Of a stretch of DNA of 64,000 nucleotides, positions 10,631-21,990 are shown piece by piece. Source of the DNA: Taxawa tesnikishii (nom. ined.) (lineage: Eukaryota > Ascomycota > Dothideomycetes > Dothideales). The stretch is taken from assembly GCA_030247885.1 (NCBI GenBank), contig JAPDRO010000006.1, positions 496,001 through 560,000 of the forward strand, given 5' to 3'. The position numbers and the translations under genes were made by a program. How positions within the stretch are numbered: position 1 is the stretch's first letter; each line of letters opens with the position of its first letter. A model generated the notes under the pieces. It worked only from the letters and a program-made list of their open reading frames with translations. It ran no database searches and was not told the DNA's origin.

Positions 10631-13157
10631 ATGTCTCTGTCAAACCACCGTGGTCGGACGGCGTCTGTTTCCGCGCTTTATGGAGGTGCGACGACACTGA
10701 GGCCGGCGGTCCTCTCCATCGTCAAGCTCCTGTTTGTCGCCCTCGCCAACCTTCCATTCCTTCGTGCAGCCCCATTGACCTCTCGCTCATCCTCCGTCTC
10801 CGTTCTCGATGAAGTGGACGGGAAAGACCCGGAGGATCCCAGCCTCTATGCCTACCTCGGCACAGCAGTTGCTCTGGTGCTGCTAGGAGGTGCCTTTGCC
10901 GGGTTGACCATCGCCTTGATGGGTCAGGACGAAATCTATCTTCAGGTCATTGCGGAGTCAGGAGAGGGCTCGGAGAAGAAGAACGCTGGAAGAGTCCTGA
11001 AACTGCTCAAGAAGGGAAAGCACTGGGTGCTGGTTACACTGCTGCTCAGCAACGTCATCACCAACGAAACCTTGCCCATTGTGTTGGACAGGTCCCTTGG
11101 TGGTGGATGGCCAGCTGTGCTGAGCAGTACCGTCTTGATTGGTGAGTTTAGGCGAGTTTGCGGTCGAAGTACGACGGCTAACCCTCTGATGCCAGTCATT
11201 TTCGGTGAAATCGCGCCCCAATCCGTTTGCGTCCGCTACGGTTTGCCTATCGGCGCGTTCATGTCTCCCTTCGTTCTTGCCCTGATGTGGATCATGGCGC
11301 CTGCAGCATGGCCTACCGCCAAACTTCTGGACTGGCTCCTCGGAGAGGATCACGGAACAATCTACAAGAAGGCTGGACTAAAAACACTGGTTACGCTACA
11401 CAAGACTCTGGGTACAACTGGCGAGAGACTGAACCAAGACGAAGTCACGATCATCAGTGCCGTGCTAGATCTCAAGGACAAGCCAGTCGGCGATATCATG
11501 ACGCCTATGGAAGATGTCTTCACCATGTCTGCCGACACAGTCCTAGACGAAAAGATGATGGATACGATTCTCTCGCAAGGTTACTCGCGTATTCCGATCT
11601 ACGCGCCAGACAATCACCGGAACTTCATTGGAATGTTGCTTGTTAAAATTCTTATCACGTACGACCCTGAAGATTGCATGAAAGTGCGCGATTTTGCTCT
11701 CGCGACTCTACCAGAAACGGCGCCTGACACCAGCTGCTTGGACATTGTCAACTTCTTCCAGGAGGGCAAGTCGCATATGGTACTCGTATCCGACTTCCCT
11801 GGACAAGACAAGGGTGCGCTAGGTGTTGTTACCCTTGAGGATGTTATCGAGGAATTGATTGGCGAGTAAGTTCATATTAGACCCAACAGGTCAAGTAGAC
11901 CAAGACTGACGGGGTGGCAGGGAAATCATTGACGAGTCTGACGTCTTTATTGACATCCACAAAGCAATTCGTCGGGGTGCGCCCGCGCCTCGCATGAAGT
12001 ACTCGAAACCTCGTGGTGCCGAAGAGGATGTCGAGGAGAATGAAGCAGAAGTTGCCGATGAGCGCACTCGTTTGTTGTCGCCGCGCGAAGACAGCACTTC
12101 CGTCGCCGGAACTAGGAAATCGTCTGTCAGCGAACCGCAACCTGGCAGAGAAACCACATTCATGATGCGACGCAGAAGCAGCCAAGGCAGCAACAAAGAC
12201 GTCCTGAAGCCTCTACCTGTCCGGTCAAGCACTCAGGATATGCGTCAACATCTGAAGCATCTCGGACCCAGCAACGTCGCTAGCCGACCCAGAACTACCA
12301 GATACAGCTCTGTCAAGATCAAGCCTGGTGTCGGTACGATTCCCGAAAACAGGCAAGTATCCTCTCCAGCGCCAGACACAATGTCGGATCGGCCGGAGAC
12401 ACCTACGACAGTGAGCGGTGTCATCTCCAACCCCGCTCCGGAAGGCGGTGAAGGCACCGGTCTGTTGAACACTGCCGGGAAGGATGCTAGTGACGCCGTC
12501 ATTGCCGTGGCAAATGGATATGGTACTATGACCTCAACGCCAGCACGCAACAGGGACGACGAGAACCGTGAGGTCAGTGAACAATCAGAGAATTCCCACC
12601 ACATGACTGCCGCCGAAGCGTCGGCCTTCGCCAGCAGGAACGCCTCCCCAAGTACCTCACGTATGCACAAGCCAAACGAAGAAGCCAAGGATGATGAGCA
12701 GAAAGAGGAGGAGGAGCCGCCGCGGCCGGAGAAGCTTGTGGTTGAGCACAACGGCACGTCGCGCCCCGTTTCCCGCAACCGCTCGCAGTCTTCTGCGTCC
12801 ACCGGATCTCATTCCACCGTGGGAGAAATGGAAGGGCCGCGCCGGCCTGGAAAAGCTCGGCGAACCGCACGTTCTGGCAGCATTACTGAGACACATATCG
12901 ATGTTGGCGGCATGAAGAAGGTTGTGCTGCAGCCAACGAGCTCATCCGACACGGAAGAGGGCGACAAGGCCGTTGAAGAGACTAACGGTGCAGAAGACAA
13001 GGGAGAGGAAGATGCGAACGGAGAGGGAGAGGGGGCAAAAGAAGAACAGAGTGGCGGTAAGAAGAAGAAAAGGAAGAAGAGAGCTGGCAAGAAGTTCCGA
13101 AACAAGGATTCCAGGAGCACTAGCGGAAACACATCTCCCATGCCCCAGGATGAGTGA
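10631..13157 (+). CDS. CNNM/Mam3-type DUF21 and CBS-pair membrane protein
   Basis: Exons 10631..11141, 11196..11865 and 11921..13157, introns 54 and 55 bp, 805 residues. After a hydrophobic N-terminus comes a DUF21 transmembrane domain ([45 protein letters not shown]), then a CBS pair ([35 protein letters not shown]). The last ~390 residues are low-complexity, Ser-, Glu- and Lys-rich, ending in a [12 protein letters not shown] basic cluster. Yeast Mam3 and animal CNNM proteins act in divalent metal homeostasis at the vacuole or plasma membrane, and a similar role is inferred here. Intron 1 is a multiple of three with no stop, so retaining it would insert 18 residues into the membrane domain. 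Confidence 0.93.
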
Positions 13158-14677
13158 AAGAGAATGATTCAACGGAGCAGTGAAGGATGAGGAAGCCGTG
13201 TCGCTTCGTAAGTGCGTCAAGGGCTGTGCATGGCGGCGGATGAGTGCGCCTTTCTTCTCTGATGAGGCTGTTTTCGGCGGATTCGTGTCTGAATCGTGGG
13301 GAGGGGTCTTTTGTACATATGCCGGGGCTCGTGGTTGCTAGTCAAGCTTTCTGTATCAACGTTGGTGCCGTAGATCTACCCCGCTCTGCCTGTACACCAG
13401 GGGAAGACGCGCGCAGCGATATCTTGCCTGGTATGTGAATCCGAAACCAAGACAGTGCCATGATGCCAAGAAGTCACGGAGATCTGCGGCTTCTTGTCCG
13501 CAAGCGCTCAGAGTTGCTTGGGTGAGCTTGAGCTCTCCCGTCCTTCACGCTTGTTGCAACGACCCTTCTCTCCTCCGCTTCAAACCATCCGTCGCAGCTG
13601 AAGGCATTACGTCTACCCATGCAGCTCGGTCCGTGAGGTGAGTCTGTTGAATTGCATTATATCAACCTTGTAGCCGACACCCTCTCCCTTGGCCTTTCCT
13701 CCTGCGATCTGCTGGAACGACAGCCAAGCCACCGAAGCCTTGGCATTCAGGAAGCCACTGATATCAAGCATGACCTGCCTGACTGCATCCACACCGGAGA
13801 CGAGAAGCCGCATTAGACGGCTACTCTGTGGCGTCACCGGACCAGGAGCGGCCCTTGTTGGCTTTTTTGTTATTCTGTTCCTACGACGCCTGGCACGGAA
13901 ATCCACTGTCGTCAGGCCGTGTGGCTTTTCTACCTAAAGATGCTGCGCGGTTGCGTCGATATCAGGCCCCCGTGCTTGCTGCATCGTGAAACGGTGCTAC
14001 CCCAGTACTCCAGTACCCCAGTGCGGAGACACGGCCCTAACAAAAGCCACACAAACGTCCACTCGCGATATACAGTATAGGAGGACAGATAGCATATCAC
14101 CTCCGCCTCGGGTCTCTCACGGCATTTTGTCCCCTCGGAACCACCGAGCGCTCCGCAGCATTGGGAATAGCGCTTTGGATACGATGCCGCGTCTTTGGCA
14201 GGAACGAGTTCAAGCGAAGCAAAGGCTGGGACCTGAATACCGACTTCTCCTATTGGCCCGTTTCTACGTGCCTCAGGGTATCAGCTATGCCCTGTGTGGA
14301 AAGACTCACTCCATACCGTCCCTTTCCCCGCACTAGACGATCACTTCCGCCTACGCGCCTTGCCTCTTATGCATTCAGCACGCATGCATGCACCATGCAA
14401 CATGGCTCGTGACATAGTCGGGCGGCCACGACAGAAGGGCTCGCAACCTTCAAAAGGACTGTGGCCCCCTCCTGCCCGTGTCCGGGTCCTGGCTCACAAG
14501 ACACTACAGCCATGGCGACGCAATACGTAGAAGAGTAATGCAGCAAAACGAACACGAAACAGACACCTCAGCTGACTGTTTCCCAGCGGGATCGCGCCCG
14601 ACGAGAAGACCACAGGCCACACGACTCCGGATTTCGCAGCACAAGCTGCTCGCCGTCGGAGTAGCGTTGCTCAAGAC
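13158..14677. other. Intergenic stretch, no gene recognised
   Basis: Only short open frames are present. The longest on the minus strand (13613..13906, 97 codons) has no recognisable domain and I do not call it. The right part is the upstream region of the sugar transporter. Confidence 0.5.
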
Positions 14678-16698
14678 TTGAGTCAGAATGTGACGGGAGA
14701 GATCAGAAACCCGCTTGTCGGCATCCCGAAGGATATCCTCATGGCACAGGTCGACAATTTCGCCAACAAGTATGGCGTTACTGATGTCCTGCCACTGCTG
14801 CGCAAGGGCGCGCTATGCGCTCAGAACCCCTTCGACTATGAGAAGCACGTTGACTTAACCGAGGACGAGAAGGAAGCCCTGATCATCGAGCGGACACGCA
14901 GATGGAAACACCCAAAAATGCTCTATTTCACCATCATCCTTAACTCCATTGCTGCAGCAATCCAAGGCTGGGATCAGACCGGTTCCAACGGTGCCAACCT
15001 GTCCTTCGGTCAAGCATTTGGTATTCCTGACTCCGGACCGGTCTGCACAGCAGCGGGCACGTGTGAACGGAACAGTTGGATCGTTGGCTTCATCAATGCT
15101 TCTCCGTATATCGCTATTTCGTTCTTGTGGGTACCTAGGTACATCCGACAACCATTTCGAAAACCCGCTGACCAGATGGCAACAGTGCCGGCTGGATCTC
15201 AGACCCCGTCAATGATCTCCTCGGCCGCAGAGGCACCATCTTCATCGGTGCCATCTTCAGTGTGCTGGCTCCCATTGGGTCTGGCTGCACTCAACATTGG
15301 GGAGAGCTAGTGGCATGCAGAATTCTACTTGGTATCGGCATGGGTCTTAAAGAAGTCACTGTTCCCGTGTTCTCTGCAGAGAATGCGCCGCCTATGATCC
15401 GTGGAGGGCTGGTCATGAGCTGGCAGCTATGGACGGCCTTTGGGATCTTTTAGGGTTTTCCGCTAACCTTGCTGTCATCAATGCCGGAGCCATCACGTGG
15501 CGACTGCAATTGGGTTCGGCCTTTATCCCAGCCATCCCTCTCGTACTCGGCATCTGGTTCTGTCCAGAATCTGCCCGCTGGTATCTGAAGAAGGGCAGGG
15601 TGGCGCAGGCACACAAATCCTTGCTGAGGCTGCGCAACCATCCGTTGTTGGCGGCAAGAGACTTGTATTACATTCACGCCCAACTACAGCTAGAGCATCA
15701 ACTCGCTGTCGAGGTCGGCGCTGACAAGGGTAATTTCTTCAATCGTTTCTATGAGTTGTTCAGCATCCCTCGCGTACGACGAGCTACTCAGGCATCTGGA
15801 ATTGTCATGTGAGCACACCTCCCATGAATCACGGCTATCAAGCTAATGCAGAGCCCTAGGATCGCACAGCAAATGTGCGGAATCAACGTTATCGCGTTTT
15901 ATTCGGCGACTATCTTCTCGCTTGCAGGTGCCAGCAACGTGCGTGCGCTACTTGTATCTTGGGGTTTCGGACTGGTCAATTTCGTCTTTGCATGGCCTGC
16001 TGTATGGACCATCGACACCTTCGGCCGGCGTGGCCTGCTCATCTTCACCTTCCCCAATATGTGCTGGACCCTGCTGGCGGCAGGCATGTGCTTCTACATC
16101 CCCGAATCGAGCAGTGCGCACCTAGGCCTAGTTGCCTTTTTCATCTTCCTCTTTGGAGCTTTCTACTCCCCCGGCGAAGGCCCCGTCCCGTTCACCTACT
16201 CCGCCGAGGTCTTCCCCTCAGTCATCGCGAGGTGAGTCCGCAGCATTGCCGCGAGATGTTCCATCCCATGTCAACCGTTTCTGCTTTCCATTCCAGAGCA
16301 TGCGCATTCACGGTCTGACTAAGGTCTCTCAGGTCGGCATGTCTTGGGCCGTTGCGACGAACAACTTCTGGGCTTCTGCCCTGTCTATTACGCTGCCGCG
16401 CATGATTCAGGCGTTCACCATCCAGGGCGCGTTTGGCTTCTATGCCGGCCTGAACATCGCCGCGCTCATTCTGATCTTCCTGTTCTTGCCTGAGACTAAG
16501 CAACGAACCCTCGAAGAGCTCGATTACGTTTTCGCCGTGCCCACTAGGACGCATGCCAAGTACCAGCTCGGCACCGTTTTGCCTTGGTGGATTAAGAGAT
16601 GGGTCTTTTTCAGGAAGGATGCCGTGTGCCCAGACCTGTACCATTTTGAATATGATGACCCGAAGCAGACGGGCATGGAGGGTACTATGAAGGTGTAA
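14678..16698 (+). CDS. Sugar/polyol transporter, MFS sugar porter family; two frame breaks
   Basis: Exons 14678..15126, 15186..15808, 15860..16231 and 16333..16698 (introns 59, 51 and 101 bp) encode about 603 residues. The long cytosolic N-terminus with GIPKDIL and [19 protein letters not shown], the segment [21 protein letters not shown], the loop [12 protein letters not shown], and [12 protein letters not shown] are hallmarks of the SP family; the N-terminus is closest to fungal inositol/polyol carriers as I remember them. Two single-base losses shift the frame, in the T run 15448-15451 (after WTAFGIF) and the C run 16214-16217 (before LSHRE). Allowing one base at each makes the total length an exact multiple of three. 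Probably assembly errors, otherwise a young pseudogene. Confidence 0.85.
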
Positions 16699-17735
16699 AC
16701 GCCGGAGTTTCTAGAGGAGGGCGGAGTGTGATCGAAGCGCCAAGCGAAAAAGCTCTGGTAGAAGAGAGGATGGAGGAAGAAGGAATATGGCGCAGGTTGT
16801 TGTGCCTGTTGTTTTCTTTATGATACCATTGGGTGCGTTTCTGTCATAGCTGCTGTACCAGCTCCAATCAATGTACACACTTTCGTTTTAATGCGAAGCT
16901 GTATCCATGTCACGTGGCTTGTCCTACTTGCTTTGGCTCGAAAGTGAACCGTCAGCGCATCATAGCCAGGAAAGACGGTAATGTTAAGTATTGAATCGCT
17001 TCTATGCAGCTGCTGCAGACTGCACATAGACAGAGTCTTTTGGGGCCAGTTCTCCCAGAAAGGTCTTCCATGCCCAGGGATCGATCGGTCCGTTGCTTGG
17101 TTGCCATGCAGTATGTTGCAAAGTACTTCAGCAAGGCTAGCTCTCGAAGGAAGCAACCGAGTTAGTACCGCAGAGAAATGGGATGTCAACGAGGGTACTA
17201 CTCATTGTTGCAAGGGGTGGCGGGATTTGCGGCAGGGTAACAGTAAAGTCTTGATTACTTACGCGGTGGTCTCAAAGCTCAGTCTGCGTTTTACTTACAA
17301 ATTGTTGTGTCAGGGCAAAACTGATATTGCTACATATTCACAATACGCTGGACGAAGGCCGTCCTTTACTTGTATCTTGCAGTTAGGCGCAGCGACCAAA
17401 GTACACAAATCTAGCACTACAATCTCCTTGCTGTCATTAGAGTTATTCCTACCGCGCAATAGCCATCGATCAGCTGTTTCAAACGACTGTTCGAATGACA
17501 ACGAGGTGCCAGTTCCTTGCCGACCAGGCAAGCATTTTCAATCGCCAATTAATAACACTATCTAATTTGCCTACCGTGGACCGCCCATTGCAATGGACCA
17601 ACGTAAAGATGCGCTAGGACAGATCCATAGCGTCTACAAACAACCAAGCGCTTCTTGGTACAAATGGAAAAGAAAAAGGCTCTGACGAGGTTGTGTTGCG
17701 TCTCCAACGTGAAGGGCCAACGACGGCGCAGCATC
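16699..17735. other. Convergent intergenic region, no gene recognised
   Basis: Lies between the 3' ends of the transporter and the coiled-coil gene. A 194-codon open frame on the plus strand (16981..17565) has no recognisable composition or motif and I rejected it. Confidence 0.55.
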
Positions 17736-20700
17736 CTACGCCGCCATGGCCTCATCTCCATCCTCTACCCCAATGCCCGAATCGTACTGCCTCTTGTTCT
17801 TGGTCCGCTTGATCCTCTTTACGTGAATGTTTTCCTTGACACCCACGACGCGGCCCTCCAGCTCGCCGACCGTATCCATGGCCTCGATCTCCTCCAGGAC
17901 GCGTTGGCCTTCGTTATGTAGGTTCTCGTCGTGCTCGGCAACATTTCGAAGAGCGTTCTCCTGCTCGCGCTTCATAGCTTCCGATGTGGCGGCCGAATCA
18001 CGGACGTATTTCCTGAACTTGTCCTTGATCGCAGCGTTCTCTTTGGTCAAGGCGGCGATGGTGAGGGCGCGCTGGTCGGCCGCCGTAGTCAAATTGGCAA
18101 TCTCCGTGTTCTTCTCCGCCATTACGGCCTCCCAAGCTTTGTCCGCTTCCTCCGCCTTGACGCCGAGGTTGTCAACCTCGGCCTGTTTCTCGTTGATCAG
18201 ATCCTTCAAAGCGGCAATCTCGTCATCCTTGCTGGCTTGGAGCTCGAGCATCTGCTCGGCTTCAGCCTCGACGCGCTGCTCCAGGGAGCCCTTCTCAACC
18301 TCAAGGGTCTGAATGCGCGTCTGCGCAGTGAAGATGGTATGGTTGAGGTCAGCGATGTGGGCGTCACGCTCCTCGGTGGCAGATGCGTGAAGCTCCAAAG
18401 TGCGCTGCTGCTCAGCGCGAAGATCCGAGATGGTCGCCTCATGCTCAGCGACGGTCGTCTTGAGGCCGGCAACGACGTCTTCCAGGTCGGCAATACGGCG
18501 ATCTGAAGCAGCCTTGGCCCTCCCAAACTGGTCTGTGGTCGTGCGAAGAGTTTGCTTGAGAGCATTGAGCTCCGATTCAAGCTGGTCGGCACGTGCCGCC
18601 TGTTTGACGAGCTGATCCTCGCGTTCGGCGAGCGTCTCGCGCATGTTGTTCTCGAGAGCGGTAAGCTGCTCTTCCAACTCGGCGATGGTGACGTTGCGTG
18701 AGGCAGCGATCGACTCAGCCTGTTCGCGGCGGGCGATTTCTGCAGACATGGCAGTTTGGTAGTGCTCTTCAGCCTCGGCGGCAGCAGCCTCCAATTTCTT
18801 GATCGCATTAGTCTCGCGCATTTGAATCTCAAAGAGCTTCTGACGCAGCTCATTGGCTTCAACGCCTTGCTTGTGGAGTTTCTTCTCAAGCTCGCCAATC
18901 TTCTCGTTGGCCTGGTCCAACTCGGTTTCAGCAGCTTCGCGCTGGCGCTTTTCGCTCTCGCTGAGCTCGCGCAGCGTCTCAAGCTCCCCTCTGAGCTCCT
19001 CAAGGTCGGCCTCCGCAGCTTCAATCTTCTTCTCCAACTCAGTGATGAAGTCGACCTTCTCGTTGCGGTCCGCCTCAGCAGCAGCCCTGGCTTCTTCCTC
19101 TGCTGCCTTGGCCTCCTCAGTTTCGGCCACCTGCCGCTTCAGCTGCTCAATCTTACCCTCCTCTTCCTCCACGCGGAGCTCCAACTCAGTGATCTCGGTC
19201 TGCCTCTTGTCTGCCTCCTCCTCGGCCATCTTACGCTTGCTAGCCTCCGACTCGAATTCGCTCTGCAGATCCTTCTCAACCTGTTTGTGATTCTTCTCCA
19301 TCTTGACAAGAGCCTCGCCGTGCTCATCCTCCATCCGAGTGATAAGGGCCTGAAGATGCTCCTCGGATTTTCTGTAATTGTCCAAGGCAGCTCCAAGCTT
19401 CTTAACAGTGCTCTCAAGTTCGTGCTTGTCGCTCTGGAGAGCAACCTGTTGCTCCTTTTGCTGCGTGATGATGGCTTGGACCTTGTCCAGATCCGTCTCG
19501 TAGAGCTTGATTTTCTCCTCCAGTTCGACGATGTATCTCTCGTTCTCCTGATTGTCCGTGTCAAGCTCGCTGTTGTTGATCTCGAGGGTTGACTGTCTCA
19601 TCTTCGCCTTCGTGAGGCGGTCAAGCAGACCATTAATCTGCTGGGTCAGTGTGTCACGAAGCTGTTCGTTCTCGATGATGGTCTGTTCATGGTCGCGAAC
19701 ACGTTGAGAGAGGAGTGGGAGCTGCTCGGCAACCATATCAATCAACTCCGGAACTGTCACATCGCTTGAAACATCGCTAGGGAAAGCTTCCGCAAGCTTT
19801 TCCCGAACAGCACGGAAAGCCTGGCGGATAGATTGCACTATGACCTCGGTGTTTGCCTCCGGTCCACCGAATCCGAGGTTTCGCAGCTCGATAGTCAGGA
19901 TCTGGAGCGTTGCTTTTGCTTCCGACGCTTCCTTAGTCCAGTACTTGATAGCGTTCTCAAAAGCCTCCCTCTCAGAATCGAACTTATCTTCAGGGAATTC
20001 GTCGCGTTGTCCAGTCTGTGTCGACGCGATGATCTCGGTCGCCTGTTGGATGCCAGAGGATGGAGTAGCAGGGAGTTGGGGGTACGTGACTCGCTGCTCC
20101 TGGCTGTTGAGGACGAGCATGTCGTCGTCGTCGTCCTCGAGACCGTCCTGAACCATGTCTATGTCGTCTGAACCATCAAGCTGCGGCAAAGACGCTTGCT
20201 GACTCTGCCTCTCGTCAATTTCCTCCTTCAGACGCGAAAGCTCATCTTCCATGGCCTTGATCCTGCGACGGTCGGCAGCAGTCTCCTGGGTCACATCAAT
20301 GCCCAGTTGCCTCTGTGTCTCAAGCTCATATTCCAGAGCCTGCACTCTGCGATCGCGCTCTTGGATCTCCCGACGGAGCCGCTGCAGCTCTTTTCTAGCT
20401 TGTGCGTCCTCTTTCATGACCTTTTCGATGTTGTTAGATTCCTCGCTCAGCCTGTTGCGGCGGAGACGGCGCTTGGTGCGCTCCTCGATTACTTGGCTCA
20501 GGGGGACGAAATGGAATTCTTGAGTGGTCGTTTGCGACGAGCTGAAGCTTGGAGGCAAGGAAGCCCGAGACTTGGCATTCTGACTTGGCTTTTGGTCGCG
20601 AAGCTCGGATGGCGAGAGTGTTATGCGTCGGTGGATGGACGTTTTGCGTGGGTGGGGAGTGATGTTCGTAGCCGTCATTGTTCCCCTCTCTTCAGTAGCT

Positions 20701-20987
20701 CCTTCTGAAAAGCGTACATGTCTGGAGCTGGGTTCGACATGGATCGTATTGTCTTCAGGCTGAGCTCCTTCAGGCACTTCGCAGAGCTCCAGCACGTCTT
20801 CCAGAGTTTGTTCGGGCTCCTGGCGGGAGTGCCTTCTGCGCCGCTTGACTTGATGCTGCTGGGAAGAGGTAGCGGTTTCGTCGACCTGAACAGAGACTTC
20901 TGACTCGGTGCTGGCTCTGCGCTTCCGTCCGCTCCGCTTGCTAGGCTCCGCTGAGGAGGCCCTGTCCTGGTTTCGTGTGCGAGCCAT
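17736..20987 (-). CDS. Large coiled-coil protein, probably nuclear, function unknown
   Basis: A single exon of 1083 residues. I start it at MARTRNQDRASS (20987), because the 31 codons upstream look like leader sequence. Residues 1-100 are basic with several nuclear-localisation-like clusters (KRSGRKRRAS, KRRRRHSR). From about residue 170 to 1030 almost the whole chain is predicted coiled coil with heptads of Leu, Glu, Lys and Ala (for example EELRGELETLRELSESEKRQ). The C-terminus carries another basic cluster, KRIKRTKNKR. The shape suits a scaffold of the spindle pole, nuclear envelope or chromatin, but no family signature is visible and that role is a guess. It has no intron and no frame break. 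Confidence 0.85.
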   Translation of the reverse strand: MARTRNQDRASSAEPSKRSGRKRRASTESEVSVQVDETATSSQQHQVKRRRRHSRQEPEQTLEDVLELCEVPEGAQPEDNTIHVEPSSRHVRFSEGATEERGTMTATNITPHPRKTSIHRRITLSPSELRDQKPSQNAKSRASLPPSFSSSQTTTQEFHFVPLSQVIEERTKRRLRRNRLSEESNNIEKVMKEDAQARKELQRLRREIQERDRRVQALEYELETQRQLGIDVTQETAADRRRIKAMEDELSRLKEEIDERQSQQASLPQLDGSDDIDMVQDGLEDDDDDMLVLNSQEQRVTYPQLPATPSSGIQQATEIIASTQTGQRDEFPEDKFDSEREAFENAIKYWTKEASEAKATLQILTIELRNLGFGGPEANTEVIVQSIRQAFRAVREKLAEAFPSDVSSDVTVPELIDMVAEQLPLLSQRVRDHEQTIIENEQLRDTLTQQINGLLDRLTKAKMRQSTLEINNSELDTDNQENERYIVELEEKIKLYETDLDKVQAIITQQKEQQVALQSDKHELESTVKKLGAALDNYRKSEEHLQALITRMEDEHGEALVKMEKNHKQVEKDLQSEFESEASKRKMAEEEADKRQTEITELELRVEEEEGKIEQLKRQVAETEEAKAAEEEARAAAEADRNEKVDFITELEKKIEAAEADLEELRGELETLRELSESEKRQREAAETELDQANEKIGELEKKLHKQGVEANELRQKLFEIQMRETNAIKKLEAAAAEAEEHYQTAMSAEIARREQAESIAASRNVTIAELEEQLTALENNMRETLAEREDQLVKQAARADQLESELNALKQTLRTTTDQFGRAKAASDRRIADLEDVVAGLKTTVAEHEATISDLRAEQQRTLELHASATEERDAHIADLNHTIFTAQTRIQTLEVEKGSLEQRVEAEAEQMLELQASKDDEIAALKDLINEKQAEVDNLGVKAEEADKAWEAVMAEKNTEIANLTTAADQRALTIAALTKENAAIKDKFRKYVRDSAATSEAMKREQENALRNVAEHDENLHNEGQRVLEEIEAMDTVGELEGRVVGVKENIHVKRIKRTKNKRQYDSGIGVEDGDEAMAA

Positions 20988-21126
20988 CACCGTATACCCG
21001 TGGGTGAAGGCGAAAGAGATGTGGTGGAAGGGCGTTTGAGTTTGATGAGTTTGGTATTGGGGAAACAGCAAAGGATGCAAAGCAAGACGGACGGTGGATA
21101 AAGCAAAGGCGAAGCAGGTGTGTCTT

Positions 21127-21181
21127 TGTTGTTGTTGTTGCTGTTGGTGGTGGTGGTGGTGGTGATGGTGGTGATGATGGT
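21127..21181. repeat. Imperfect trinucleotide tract (GTT then GGT/GAT units)
   Basis: About 18 triplets in the upstream region of the coiled-coil gene, shading from GTT into GGT and GAT. Likely untranslated leader or promoter sequence. Confidence 0.75.
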
Positions 21182-21404
21182 GATATCTGTTGTGTATTGC
21201 GCTTGCGCTGTGTTGTACTTTGTAGCAGAAATTGGGAGGTTAGGGAAGAGGAGGCTGGTTTGACAGCGGACGTGTACGTGTAGCGACGTCACGGGCACGG
21301 CCCAGACGTGAAACACATATGCGCGCCGTTCACCAGCCAACTGAAGTTACTTCTGCACCGACTGTCCAATCATATCCCGCGACTGCACATTGGCAGCGGA
21401 GCAT

Positions 21405-21480
21405 ACGTGAACGGTCCCGGACCATACGTGAACTCCCCTAACGTGAACTGACGGACTATACGTGAACTCGCCTACGTGTG
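21405..21480. promoter_or_regulatory. Cluster of four ACGTGAAC motifs plus one ACGTGTGG
   Basis: The octamer ACGTGAAC occurs at 21405, 21426, 21441 and 21460, all on the same strand, with a related ACGTGTGG at 21474. The 5' flank is usually TA. The cluster lies in the ~1 kb between the divergent coiled-coil and FAD monooxygenase genes. Such spacing of an identical ACGTG-core element suggests binding sites for a bHLH- or bZIP-type factor; this is inference. Confidence 0.45.
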
Positions 21481-21990
21481 GCGTGTGTGCGAAGAAGGAG
21501 CTGGCTGCGTATTGTATTGGCAGTCATCCGTTAGTCGCATCGACCGCATCCTGATGTTGCTCATGTCTCACGACCATTCATCGACGTTGTCAAGTGGTGC
21601 GAAGCAGTCAGTCTTCTATTCTTGTATCGGTCTTGGCCTCGACTCGAATGCATCTCCTGATCGTTCCATGTCCGCAGCCGCACACTCCTACGTTGTGCTT
21701 ACACGCCCATCTAGAGAGCATTGTTGTCCAAGGCAGCAACGTTTGACAACAACCCTCAGAAATGGAAGATGGGCGAGATGTTCCCCACTTCACTTCACTT
21801 TACCTCACCTCACGCTCAGCAGATCAGACCACGACAGTAGGATGCAGCTGCCTGAATGGCGGCGTCACCTAACTGGAGGGAGGACTTGTGTGTATAGATC
21901 GTGTCAGGTTTAACAGCTTCCAACCTCATCAGAGTTCCTTTTCCACTTCTTTCGCACGATCGCGCATCGTTGTAATTCCATCCCTCGAAC

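Noticed and set aside
13613-13906. 97-codon minus-strand frame (RRNRITKKPTRAAP start)
   Set aside because: Some protein-like composition but no family, neighbour or leader evidence; left uncalled.
15410-15453. Intron to explain the first transporter break
   Set aside because: The only GT..TAG pair would be about 40 bp and would remove the conserved [13 protein letters not shown] segment.
14678-16698. Sugar transporter as a true pseudogene
   Set aside because: Both breaks are one-base losses at runs, identical in kind to those in many other genes, with no stop or other damage in the rest.
16981-17565. 194-codon open frame on the plus strand
   Set aside because: No domain, mixed composition rich in Cys and Ser, no leader or splice context; lies in a convergent spacer.
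18756-19592. 278-codon Leu-rich open frame antisense to the coiled-coil gene
   Set aside because: Reverse reading of GAG/AAG-rich heptads gives CTC/CTT leucine codons; not a membrane protein gene.
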